The notes beneath the pieces were generated by a model. It saw nothing but the letters and a program-made list of their open reading frames with translations, was not told the origin of the DNA and searched no databases. Below, one piece after another: positions 56,136 to 62,972 of a stretch of 64,000 bases of DNA (positions are counted from its first letter, which is position 1; each line of letters starts with the position of its first letter). This DNA is from Cryobacterium tepidiphilum. Its GTDB lineage: Bacteria; Actinomycetota; Actinomycetes; Actinomycetales; Microbacteriaceae. Position numbers and translations under genes: made by a program. The DNA lies in assembly GCF_003716325.1 (NCBI RefSeq), contig NZ_RDSR01000005.1:1-64000 (forward strand), read 5' to 3'.

Positions 56136-56396
56136 GTGAGTACACGCAAGAACATCGGCTTCCTGTCGTTCGGGCACTGGACGCCTCACCCCGACTCCGA
56201 AACACAGACCGCGGGCGACGCCCTGCTGCAGAGCATCGACCTCGCCGTCGCAGCGGAGGAGCTGGGCGCTGACGGCGCCTACTTCCGCGTGCACCACTTC
56301 GCGCGGCAGCTCGGCTCGCCGTTCCCGCTGCTGGCTGCGGCGGGTGCGAAGACGAGTCGCATCGACATCGGCACGGGCGTCATCGACATGCGCTAG
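56136..56396 (+). pseudogene. LLM-class flavin-dependent oxidoreductase, truncated by element insertion
   Basis: Only the first 86 codons remain (NIGFLSFGHW ... AYFRVHHFARQLGSPFPLL ... IDIGTGVIDMR). In this family the protein normally runs to about 340 aa, and IGTGVIDMR is followed by YENPLYMAEDAG. Here the TAC expected next is replaced by a TAG stop exactly where the mobile element begins. GTG 56136 has GAGGGAG upstream. The remainder should lie at the right end of the element, outside the window. Confidence 0.85.
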
Positions 56397-56405
56397 AGCA
56401 TGTCG
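56384..56405. other. Putative left attachment site (attL) of the integrated element
   Basis: CGACATGC at 56384-56391 and GCATGTCG at 56398-56405 form perfect 8-bp inverted arms around GCTAGA. The left arm belongs to the oxidoreductase gene and the right arm to the element. The symmetry centre is the TA at 56394-56395, where gene similarity ends. Serine recombinases cut at a central dinucleotide between inverted half-sites, so TA is the likely crossover core. Confidence 0.6.
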
Positions 56406-56438
56406 CGGTTGTGACACTCGTTCCGTAAGCTTGGTTGC

Positions 56439-57875
56439 ATGGTCGAACTGGTAGCGCTGAGGAAGACGAACGAGGTGGCCGCGTACGTCCGCGCCTCCAT
56501 GGACCGCAAGGGCGACCGCTGGACGGTCGATACGCAGCTGAGGAAGATCAGGGCGCTGGCCGAGGCCAAGGACTGGAACGTCGTCGAGGTCTACGAGGAC
56601 AACGCCGTGTCGGCGACGAAGAAGCGCCGCGCTGGCACCCGCTGGGCCGAGATGCTGGACGACGCCCGCGCGGGCCGCTTCTCGATGGTGGTCGCCGTGG
56701 ACATGGACCGGCTGCTGCGCAGCACGAAGGACCTCAACACCTTGATTGACCTGGGGCTGCGGGTCGTCACCGTGGACGGCGAGATCGACCTCTCGACGGC
56801 CGACGGTGAGTTCCGAGCGACGATGCTCGCGGCACTGGCCCGGTTCGAGGCCAGGCGTAAGGCGGAGCGTCAGATCAGGTCGAACGAGCGCCGACGCTTC
56901 GAGGGCATCCCGACGAGCGCCTGGAAGGCGTTCGGGTGGACGCGAGAGGGCGAGCTGATCCCGGAGGAGGCCGACGCCGTCCGGCGGGCCTTCGCCGCGT
57001 TCCTCGGCGAGCCGTCGCTGTCGATCCGGCGAATCCGCGAGGATCTGAACGGTGCCGGTCATCTCACCGCCCGCGGGTCGGAGTTCTCCGTCGATGCCGT
57101 GCGCTACCTCCTGGCGAACCCGCTCTACGCTGGCTACATCAAGCACTACGCGTCGGGCGAGCTGTACCCGGTGCAGGGCGACGCGTTCCCGCCCATCGTC
57201 GGTGAGCAGACGTGGCGGGCTGCGGTGTCGAAGCTGGAGGACAACGTGCGGAGATCGGCGAGGCAGGGTAACCAGCCGAAGTACCTCCTGTCCACGATCG
57301 GCCTGTGCGGCAAGTGCGGGGCGACGCTCGTCTCTGGGACGAACAGCCGCAAGCAGCCGACGTATCGCTGCGGCGAGCAGTTCCATCTCACCCGCCAGCG
57401 CGAGCCCGTCGATGCGATGGTGACCGAGGCGGTGCTCACCCGCTTGTCCTCGGTGGATGTGCACAACCTCGTGATGCCGCAGGAGGACGATGGGCCAGAT
57501 CACGAGGAGTTGCTGACGGAGCGGAACGCCCTGGTCGAGCGGGTGAAGGAGCTGAGCCCGCTGCTGCGTGACATCCATCAGCCGGTCCTGGAGATCACGG
57601 CGGCGATCAACGACGTGAAGGCCCGCATCGATGAGATCGACGCGGAGCTGCTCGACCGTTCGGTGTCGGTGGCGGCGAAGTTGCTCGCGGACGTGGACGA
57701 GCCGGTCGGCACCGCGGAGCGCCGCGAGGTGGTCGAGGCGAAGTGGAAGACGTTGGACGTGGACCGCCGCCGGATGCTCGTGGACGAGCTGGTGACGGTG
57801 ACCATCGAGCCCATCGCGCCCGGTCACGTGAAGTTCGACCCCGACCTCATTCGTATAGAGCCGCGTCGCGACTGA
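56439..57875 (+). CDS. Serine recombinase (large serine integrase type)
   Basis: A 478-aa recombinase. Catalytic serine in AAYVRASMDRKG (about residue 20) is followed by resolvase-domain motifs (AVDMDRLLRS, RRKAERQIRSNERRR), then a recombinase domain (SIRRIREDLN), a zinc ribbon (CGKCGATLVSG ... YRCGEQ) and a C-terminal coiled coil. It most likely integrates and excises this element. Located 34 bp inside the left attachment site, as usual for such integrases. TAAGCT ends 7 nt before the ATG, so translation may be leaderless. Confidence 0.93.
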   Translation: MVELVALRKTNEVAAYVRASMDRKGDRWTVDTQLRKIRALAEAKDWNVVEVYEDNAVSATKKRRAGTRWAEMLDDARAGRFSMVVAVDMDRLLRSTKDLNTLIDLGLRVVTVDGEIDLSTADGEFRATMLAALARFEARRKAERQIRSNERRRFEGIPTSAWKAFGWTREGELIPEEADAVRRAFAAFLGEPSLSIRRIREDLNGAGHLTARGSEFSVDAVRYLLANPLYAGYIKHYASGELYPVQGDAFPPIVGEQTWRAAVSKLEDNVRRSARQGNQPKYLLSTIGLCGKCGATLVSGTNSRKQPTYRCGEQFHLTRQREPVDAMVTEAVLTRLSSVDVHNLVMPQEDDGPDHEELLTERNALVERVKELSPLLRDIHQPVLEITAAINDVKARIDEIDAELLDRSVSVAAKLLADVDEPVGTAERREVVEAKWKTLDVDRRRMLVDELVTVTIEPIAPGHVKFDPDLIRIEPRRD

Positions 57876-57879
57876 CTCA

Positions 57880-57916
57880 TGAGTCGACTCGTCATTGCAA
57901 TGGTGAGTCGACTCGT
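57880..57916. repeat. Triple palindrome cluster downstream of recombinase
   Basis: GAGTCGACTC at 57881-57890 and 57905-57914 flank CATTGCAATG at 57893-57902; each is a perfect 10-bp palindrome, and the joints on both sides are GT. The outer units also form 13-bp direct repeats (TGAGTCGACTCGT) 24 bp apart. The whole is almost one palindrome. It could be a recombinase or regulator binding site, an origin of transfer or part of a replication origin. The surrounding 57876-58056 is non-coding. Confidence 0.6.
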
Positions 57917-58056
57917 GGGAGAATGGTTGCAGACAAGAAGATCCCACCGGGGCCGCGACTTAGAAGCGCGGGGTTCTGCTCCCGGATGAGTAGCCGGTCA
58001 AACAGCCCAATTACCGTGGCGGGGAACCGGAAGATACTCATGTCTGAGGACTTCCG

Positions 58057-58269
58057 ATGTCTGTCGTTATCGACGTTCCCCGCGCATCCGCGCTCGACCG
58101 CCCTGGCCTCGATCAGGGCTCCACTCCTTCTCCGCAGGCAGACGGCCTCGATCCCGTCATCGCCGCCGCTCGTGCTGCTGGTCGTCTGGCCGGTGAACGC
58201 CTGGCTCGCACGCCCCTGACCCCGCGACAGCGCGCCGCGGTCGCCGCCGTGATGGGCGGTGGTCACTGA
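58057..58269 (+). CDS. Small hypothetical protein of the element
   Basis: A 70-aa protein (MSVVIDVPRASALDRPGLDQ ...) with an Ala/Arg-rich helical C-terminus (RLAGERLARTPLTPRQRAAVAAVMGG). A GAGG sequence lies upstream of ATG 58057. Its stop overlaps the next start by one base (TGATG). No known domain. Confidence 0.6.
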   Translation: MSVVIDVPRASALDRPGLDQGSTPSPQADGLDPVIAAARAAGRLAGERLARTPLTPRQRAAVAAVMGGGH

Positions 58270-58517
58270 TGAGCGCCAACTCCTCCGCCTTCGACCACGT
58301 GAACGGCTTCCGCTGGCGACAGGGCGACCCCTCCCTCGCCGAGTCCGAGGCACGTCTCTACGACCTCGGCGTGCTCCGCTCCGTGCTGGAGGAGTCCGTC
58401 GAGATCGCCGTCGCCGACGCCCGCGCCGATGGGGTGACCTGGGCGAAGATCGGCGACGCCCTCGGCGTCACGCACCAGGCCGTCATCAAGCGTTACCGCA
58501 AGGGTGGTGCCCGATGA
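58269..58517 (+). CDS. Small helix-turn-helix protein of the element
   Basis: An 82-aa protein. The C-terminal VTWAKIGDALGVTHQAVIKRY is a clear helix-turn-helix; the N-terminal half looks helical. It may regulate rep, recombinase or copy number. Coupled to the gene upstream and, possibly, to a further small ORF downstream (ATGA at 58514). Confidence 0.72.
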   Translation: MSANSSAFDHVNGFRWRQGDPSLAESEARLYDLGVLRSVLEESVEIAVADARADGVTWAKIGDALGVTHQAVIKRYRKGGAR

Positions 58518-58852
58518 ACGCCGCCGAACGCACCAGCGCCACCGCTCCCGCTGACCTGACCAGCCCGACCGATGGGCCTGGCCTGGCATCCGCCGGAGGC
58601 GGGCTGCCCGTCGTCGTGATGCCCGTCCTCATCCGTGCTCCGCACTCCAAGAGTTCTGGAAGCCTCATCCGTTCCTACGGGCGCGGCAAGGGCTTGTCGA
58701 TTGCCGCGCCATGCAACAACATGCCTGGTCAGCTGCCGGTTTCGCCTTCGCTCCACCGCGTGACCCCGCAGGATCATTTGGGGGTCAATAGGGGGTCATT
58801 TAAGGCGCCGCACGCTCCTTCCGACGTCCTGGGCGGTGGTCGCCGTGGCTAA
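58514..58852 (+). CDS. Possible small protein spanning the origin region
   Basis: A 112-aa ORF (MNAAERTSATAPADLTSP ...) whose ATG overlaps the HTH gene stop. No domain is recognised, composition is low-complexity, and the last 60 codons cover the hairpin and iterons upstream of rep, overlapping the rep start. Coupled start favours translation; the non-protein constraints favour a chance ORF. Uncertain. Confidence 0.3.
   Translation: MNAAERTSATAPADLTSPTDGPGLASAGGGLPVVVMPVLIRAPHSKSSGSLIRSYGRGKGLSIAAPCNNMPGQLPVSPSLHRVTPQDHLGVNRGSFKAPHAPSDVLGGGRRG
58680..58710. other. Strong hairpin upstream of rep (candidate nick site of replication origin)
   Basis: GGCGCGGCAA at 58680-58689 pairs perfectly with TTGCCGCGCC at 58701-58710 around GGGCTTGTCGA. 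It lies about 60 bp before the iterons and 126 bp before the rep start. In rolling-circle plasmids of the pMV158 family Rep nicks in a hairpin loop close to iterons, so this is a candidate double-strand origin. It could alternatively be a terminator. Confidence 0.5.
58769..58801. repeat. Three 11-bp iterons upstream of rep
   Basis: Three contiguous 11-bp units: CAGGATCATTT, GGGGGTCAATA and GGGGGTCATTT (units 2 and 3 share 9 of 11, units 1 and 3 share 8 of 11). An inverted TGACCCC lies at 58761-58767. Three 11-bp direct repeats are the known binding locus of RepB in pMV158, and the Rep encoded here has a RepB-type nuclease domain. Confidence 0.6.
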
Positions 58853-60257
58853 GCAGGAGAACAACCCGACGAGCATCGGGCTCACGCAGTACCTCGATCC
58901 GTCGTACTGGACCTGGGCCGCCGAGGACGCGAACGGGGCCGCGCTGCTCCAGCAGGGAGCCGGGGCGATCCTCGCCTACGTGGTGCAGCGGCTCGAGGCG
59001 ATCGGCTGTGAGGTCGTCGAGGCCTACGGCATCGTGCACGACAAGGACGAGCGCGAGGTCTGGAGCGACACCGAGAAGACCCTCGTGGTCGAGCCGAAGC
59101 CGGATCACCTGCACGCGGTGATCAAGTTCGCCAGCCGCGCGAAGAGCGCGCCTCTGGATCGGCTCGCGTTTGGCATCGGCGTCGAACCGCAGTACGTCGA
59201 GAAGCCCGGTCGCGGGCGGTACGCCTTCGACAACATGCTCTCGTACCTGACGCACGTGAAGTACGCGGACAAGCACCAGTACGCGTCTTCGGAGGTCGCC
59301 ACGGTGCGCGGGCCGGACTACCTCGGCATCGACGCCCAGCGCCGGGAGACGTGGCTCAAGGGTCGCGCCCACGTGAAGAAGAAGGTCGTCGCCGAGAACT
59401 TCGAGGACATGCGCGAGCGCGTGCTCCAGGGCGAGATCACGCGCGATCAGATCATGCTTACCGATGAACTGTTCGACATCTACTCGCGGCATCAGCGGGA
59501 GATCGACGATGCCCTGTCCGCCTACGGTCAACGCCGTGCGTACCGGGCGGCGGCGAAGCTCCGCGCCGGTGAGTTCTCGACGCACGTGGTATTCGTGCAC
59601 GGGGATGCCGGTATCGGCAAGACCCGGTTCGCCACGGACTTCATCACCGAGGCGATCAACGCGGCGAACGCCCACGGCGAGCGGTGGCAGGTCTACCGGG
59701 CCGCCACGGGGAACCCCCTCGATGACTGGCGCGGGGAGGAAGTGCTGCTGCTCGACGATCTGCGCGCCTCGGCGATGGACGCGAACGACTGGCTGCTGCT
59801 GCTCGATCCGTACAACGCCTCCCCGGCGAAGGCGCGCTATAAGAACAAGGGCGAGGTGGCCCCGCGTCTCATCGTCATCACGGCGACGATCGAGCCCGTC
59901 GAGTTCTTCTACTACGCCCGTCAGAAGGGCAACGTGGACGAGGCGCTGGACCAGTTCATCCGCCGACTGGCCTCGGTCGTGAAGGTCTACCGTGCCGACG
60001 AGATCAACCGCTACCTCGTGCAGCACATCGGAAGGATCGAGCCCTACGAGTGGCATCAGTGCAGCGTTCCGGCCGCCGCGCACACGCCCGGCATGTACGG
60101 GAACGCGTACCACCGGAACGCCGGGTCGCGGGAACTGACCTACGGTCCGGAGACCTCGGCCGACCACGACGCGGACGGCGCGGTCGCGGAGCTGCTGAGC
60201 GGGCTCGCCGTGCGGAGTCCGGACGTGCCGCTGGCACTGATCGGAGGTGCCGCATGA
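58836..60257 (+). CDS. Rolling-circle replication initiator, HUH endonuclease plus helicase (pCRESS-like)
   Basis: A 473-aa Rep. The N-terminal Rep_2-type nuclease shows YGIVHDKD (residues 64-71), the HUH motif H91-x-H93 (PDHLHAVIKF) and catalytic tyrosine Y137 in NMLSYLTHVKYADKHQY, closely like pMV158 RepB. It is followed by a P-loop ATPase: Walker A HGDAGIGKT at about 255-263, Walker B EVLLLDDL and an IVITATIEP strand in the motif C position, though the usual SF3 asparagine is not evident. HUH plus SF3-type helicase is the CRESS-type Rep layout. GTG 58836 or GTG 58845 may be used. It is coupled to the MobC-like gene by ATGA. Confidence 0.88.
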   Translation: MVAVAKQENNPTSIGLTQYLDPSYWTWAAEDANGAALLQQGAGAILAYVVQRLEAIGCEVVEAYGIVHDKDEREVWSDTEKTLVVEPKPDHLHAVIKFASRAKSAPLDRLAFGIGVEPQYVEKPGRGRYAFDNMLSYLTHVKYADKHQYASSEVATVRGPDYLGIDAQRRETWLKGRAHVKKKVVAENFEDMRERVLQGEITRDQIMLTDELFDIYSRHQREIDDALSAYGQRRAYRAAAKLRAGEFSTHVVFVHGDAGIGKTRFATDFITEAINAANAHGERWQVYRAATGNPLDDWRGEEVLLLDDLRASAMDANDWLLLLDPYNASPAKARYKNKGEVAPRLIVITATIEPVEFFYYARQKGNVDEALDQFIRRLASVVKVYRADEINRYLVQHIGRIEPYEWHQCSVPAAAHTPGMYGNAYHRNAGSRELTYGPETSADHDADGAVAELLSGLAVRSPDVPLALIGGAA

Positions 60258-60841
60258 GCACCGAACTGGACGCGCTCTTCCAGGGGGTCGAGGGGGCCGG
60301 AGGCCCCTCGCAAGCAGGCATGGAGGACACGAGCGTCAGCGATGTGTCCGACATACCTACTGCTTGCCACTCTGGCGTACAGGTGGAGCAGCAGACCGAC
60401 TCCCAGGTGAACACCGGTCGGGCTGATGCGGAGGCTGTGCGTCAGAGTCACGGCGGCGCGAAGCGTCGTCGTGGCAGCGGCGGGCGGCTCGATACCCGCT
60501 TCGATGACGCCACACTCGGGGCGCTTCGCACTCGTGCGACGCGGCTCGGGCTGGCTCCGAGCACGTGGGTGCGGACCGTCGTGCGCGATGCGCTCCACGC
60601 CTCTCGGAGCGAGGAGCTGGACGCCGCCGTGGCCGCGCACCTGCTCGGAGCCGAGTTGCGCGTGCAGGCCTCGGCGGACGCCCGCGAGCTGGCCGCCCAG
60701 GTGCGCCCGCTGGCGATCAACGTCAACGACCTGGACCGCCGCGCGCGGGCCGGTGAGGCGGTGGCGCTGTCGGCGGAGGTGCCCGAGCTGATCGAGTTGC
60801 TACGCGAGGTCCGGGCGCTGCTCGGGGACCGGACGGCGTGA
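60254..60841 (+). CDS. mobC: MobC-like relaxosome accessory protein
   Basis: A 195-aa protein. A disordered N-terminus of about 75 residues is followed by a region resembling MobC: RLDTRFDDATLGALRTRATRLGL, then STWVRTVVRDAL, and LAINVNDLDRRARAGEAV like the LNQIARxxN motif. MobC helps the relaxase open oriT. GGAGG lies 7 nt before ATG 60254, which overlaps the rep stop. It overlaps the relaxase start by one base. Confidence 0.8.
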   Translation: MSTELDALFQGVEGAGGPSQAGMEDTSVSDVSDIPTACHSGVQVEQQTDSQVNTGRADAEAVRQSHGGAKRRRGSGGRLDTRFDDATLGALRTRATRLGLAPSTWVRTVVRDALHASRSEELDAAVAAHLLGAELRVQASADARELAAQVRPLAINVNDLDRRARAGEAVALSAEVPELIELLREVRALLGDRTA

Positions 60842-62115
60842 TGAGCACCACGCACTACAGCCCGAGCACGAGCGTCGGAGACACGGAGCGCTACATCCGA
60901 GGCAAGGAGGACGAGCGCGGGGCCGCGGTCACGTGCGACGTGCCGGGAGGCCCCGGCGCATTCTCGGCCCGCGCCCGCGCGCTCACGCAAAACACGAAGC
61001 GCGGCGTCGAGGCGCTGCACTACCGGCAGTCGTTCAGCGACGAGGAGTTCGACCCGAACAGCCCGGAGGACGTGCAGCGGGTGAATGATCTGGGCTACCT
61101 GCTGGCGAAGCGGATGCACCCGGACTCGGACTGCCTCGTGGTGACGCATGTGGATGGACGTGGCCGCAAGCCGCACAACCACATCTTGGTCGTCAACCAC
61201 AACAACCGCACCGGGAAGGCGCTCTCGGACTACCGCACGTTCCACGACCGCAAGGCAGGGAACCAGCGGGGCGTGCAGTCGGCAAACGACGAGCTGATGC
61301 GCGAGCACGGCCTCTCGGTCGTAAAGCGGCTGGAGCACCCGCCGAAGGACTGGGAGCTGCGCCGCGAGGACTTCGCCGAGGGGTCGCTCGACCGGGAGAT
61401 GGGCGACCGGATGAGCGCCGCTCTGGCCAATCCCCGGTCGATGGACAAGGCCGGTCTCGAATCGGTGATCGCGGAGCAGAACCAGCAGCTTGGCGACGAC
61501 GGGAAGCAGGTGCCGCGGATGCGCCTGCACACCGCCGTGAGCAAGCGGGGCAAGAACGTCGGCAAGGAGACGTGGACGCTCTACATCGAGGACCGCCGAG
61601 GTGAGTCCGGGCGCGCCGAGCGCCGTAAGCGCACCAGCGCCCTCTCGGCGGACTTCACCCCAGAGGGCGCGCAGGCGTTCTTCGACTATCACCAGCAGCA
61701 GAAGGAGCAGGACCATGAGCGCAGCGCTCGACAGGCTGAAGCAGCAGAACGCGCAGGACGAGCAGCGGCAGCAGCTCGGCAGTCCGGAGACGATGGAGAC
61801 GTTGACCTCGATCCTCGCCGCCGTCGAGGCACAGAACGCGCGGCTCGACCGGCTGGCCGAGCAGCAGAAGAAGCTCGCGGGGCTCGTGAAGGTCATGGAC
61901 GAGGAGATGAGCAAGCGCATCGACCGGGCGTCGACCTCGCAGCCGTCCGTCAGCACGTCACCGCAGATCGAGAGCGTCGAGAGCAGGCTGAGCGAGATCG
62001 AGAGCACGCTCAGCGAGTTCGTGCAGAGTCTCGACGGGAAGCGGCTGAGCGCCGCCTCGCAGAGTTTGGTCGCCGAGGCGCAGAAGAACCACGCGGCTAC
62101 GGCCTCGGCGATTGA
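60841..62115 (+). CDS. mobA: Relaxase/mobilisation nuclease (MobA/VirD2 family)
   Basis: A 424-aa DNA-nicking relaxase. The HUH metal site is H103 with H112 and H114 (VVTHVDGRGRKPHNHILVVNHNN); the catalytic tyrosine is probably Y18 near the N-terminus (GDTERYIRG). The last 130 residues are a highly charged Arg/Ala/Glu region and overlap, in another frame, the gene starting at 61715. It would nick oriT and pilot the strand through a helper conjugation channel. No T4SS is present in the visible part. Confidence 0.88.
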   Translation: MSTTHYSPSTSVGDTERYIRGKEDERGAAVTCDVPGGPGAFSARARALTQNTKRGVEALHYRQSFSDEEFDPNSPEDVQRVNDLGYLLAKRMHPDSDCLVVTHVDGRGRKPHNHILVVNHNNRTGKALSDYRTFHDRKAGNQRGVQSANDELMREHGLSVVKRLEHPPKDWELRREDFAEGSLDREMGDRMSAALANPRSMDKAGLESVIAEQNQQLGDDGKQVPRMRLHTAVSKRGKNVGKETWTLYIEDRRGESGRAERRKRTSALSADFTPEGAQAFFDYHQQQKEQDHERSARQAEAAERAGRAAAAARQSGDDGDVDLDPRRRRGTERAARPAGRAAEEARGAREGHGRGDEQAHRPGVDLAAVRQHVTADRERREQAERDREHAQRVRAESRREAAERRLAEFGRRGAEEPRGYGLGD

Positions 62116-62602
62116 GGGACTCAAGGCACAGGCCGCGGCGAACCAGAAGCTCGTGAGCCAGGTCGGCGGGGCCGTGCAGCGGATCGAGAAGCGCTCCGAA
62201 GAACGGGTTGAGAAGGCCGTCGAGCAGGTCGCCGGGGAGGCCTCGGCCACGATGACGGCGAACCTCGACGCGTCCAACGAGCGCGCCGAGCGGATCATCG
62301 CCGCGACGGCGAAGCTGGAGGCTCGACAGCTCTGGTCGGCTGCCGCTGCGATGTGCCTCGCCCTCTTGCCGGTGGTCGTGGTCGTCGCTGGGCTCTGGAT
62401 GGGGATCGCTGGGCTCATCACAGGCGCTCAGTGGGCCCTCGACGTGGACGGGAGCCTGTGGCTCGGCATCGGGCGCTGGCTCGTGGTTGCCGTGGGCCTC
62501 ACCGGGGCCGGCTACGGGCTCTTCGCGTCCGTCCGTTGGGTCGCGTGCCTCGTCGAGACCTGGAGGGGCCGCGGGATGCCGAAGTGGCCCCGTTGGCGGT
62601 GA
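61715..62602 (+). CDS. Coiled-coil two-helix membrane protein overlapping relaxase (MobB-like)
   Basis: A 295-aa protein. Residues 1-200 are predicted coiled coil (LDRLKQQNAQDEQRQQL, ESRLSEIESTLSEFVQSL), and two transmembrane helices lie at about 207-237 and 248-278. GAAGGAG lies 7 nt before ATG 61715. Its first 401 bp overlap the relaxase C-terminus in a different frame, like mobB/mbeB within mobA/mbeA of ColE1-type plasmids. It may anchor the relaxosome to the membrane or stabilise transfer; inferred from position and topology. Confidence 0.82.
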   Translation: MSAALDRLKQQNAQDEQRQQLGSPETMETLTSILAAVEAQNARLDRLAEQQKKLAGLVKVMDEEMSKRIDRASTSQPSVSTSPQIESVESRLSEIESTLSEFVQSLDGKRLSAASQSLVAEAQKNHAATASAIEGLKAQAAANQKLVSQVGGAVQRIEKRSEERVEKAVEQVAGEASATMTANLDASNERAERIIAATAKLEARQLWSAAAAMCLALLPVVVVVAGLWMGIAGLITGAQWALDVDGSLWLGIGRWLVVAVGLTGAGYGLFASVRWVACLVETWRGRGMPKWPRWR

Positions 62603-62620
62603 TGGCTGGATCCGATCGAG

Positions 62621-62923
62621 CTACCGGTTCCGATCAGCAGTCGAAGGATTTTCGCAGCAGCCAGTCCTGCGGCCTCGGTGCCGCCGCCGTAGCCTGACGA
62701 GCATCCCGGCCGTGACGGCCATCGCGACGGCGATCCCGGCACCGATGATCCAGGGATTGCCGAGGAGCCCTCCGACGCCTGCGAGTGCTCCGCCCGCCGC
62801 GATGAGCGGCAGGCCGCAGCAGAGCAGCAACGGAAGCGCGCAGCATGCCAGTAGGAGCAGCCCGGTCCCTGCGGCGACGATGGGACCGGCGCGCCGTTCG
62901 TCGCGGTCGTGATCGGCGCTCAT
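62621..62923 (-). CDS. Small mercury-transporter-like membrane protein (MerF/MerT-like)
   Basis: A 100-aa protein with two membrane helices. Vicinal cysteine pairs are at 27-28 and 35-36 in helix 1 (LLLLACCALPLLLCCGLPL) and at 89-90 in the C-terminal tail (TGCCEN). MerF and MerT carry such Cys-Cys pairs to pass Hg(II) inward, and the neighbouring merA supports that role. Three pairs are more than MerF usually has. GAGGT lies 7 nt before ATG 62923. It is downstream of merA in the same direction. Confidence 0.72.
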   Translation of the reverse strand: MSADHDRDERRAGPIVAAGTGLLLLACCALPLLLCCGLPLIAAGGALAGVGGLLGNPWIIGAGIAVAMAVTAGMLVRLRRRHRGRRTGCCENPSTADRNR

Positions 62924-62972
62924 CGTCTGCACCTCTTCCGGATGAGATCTCCCCGATTGCATGCGTTGCCGT

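Noticed and set aside
57880-57916. The palindromic repeats as a CRISPR array
   Set aside because: Only two direct repeats of 13 bp, the spacing is itself a palindrome, and no cas genes are present.
55041-57947. A 968-codon minus-strand open frame across the nuclease, truncated oxidoreductase and recombinase genes
   Set aside because: It is antisense to clearly recognisable proteins; long stop-free shadows are common at this GC content. Only its last 69 codons (55041-55247) look like a gene.
58680-58710. The strong hairpin as a simple transcription terminator
   Set aside because: It lies inside a run of co-directional genes directly before iterons and rep, with no T-tract; an origin role fits better, though termination is not excluded.
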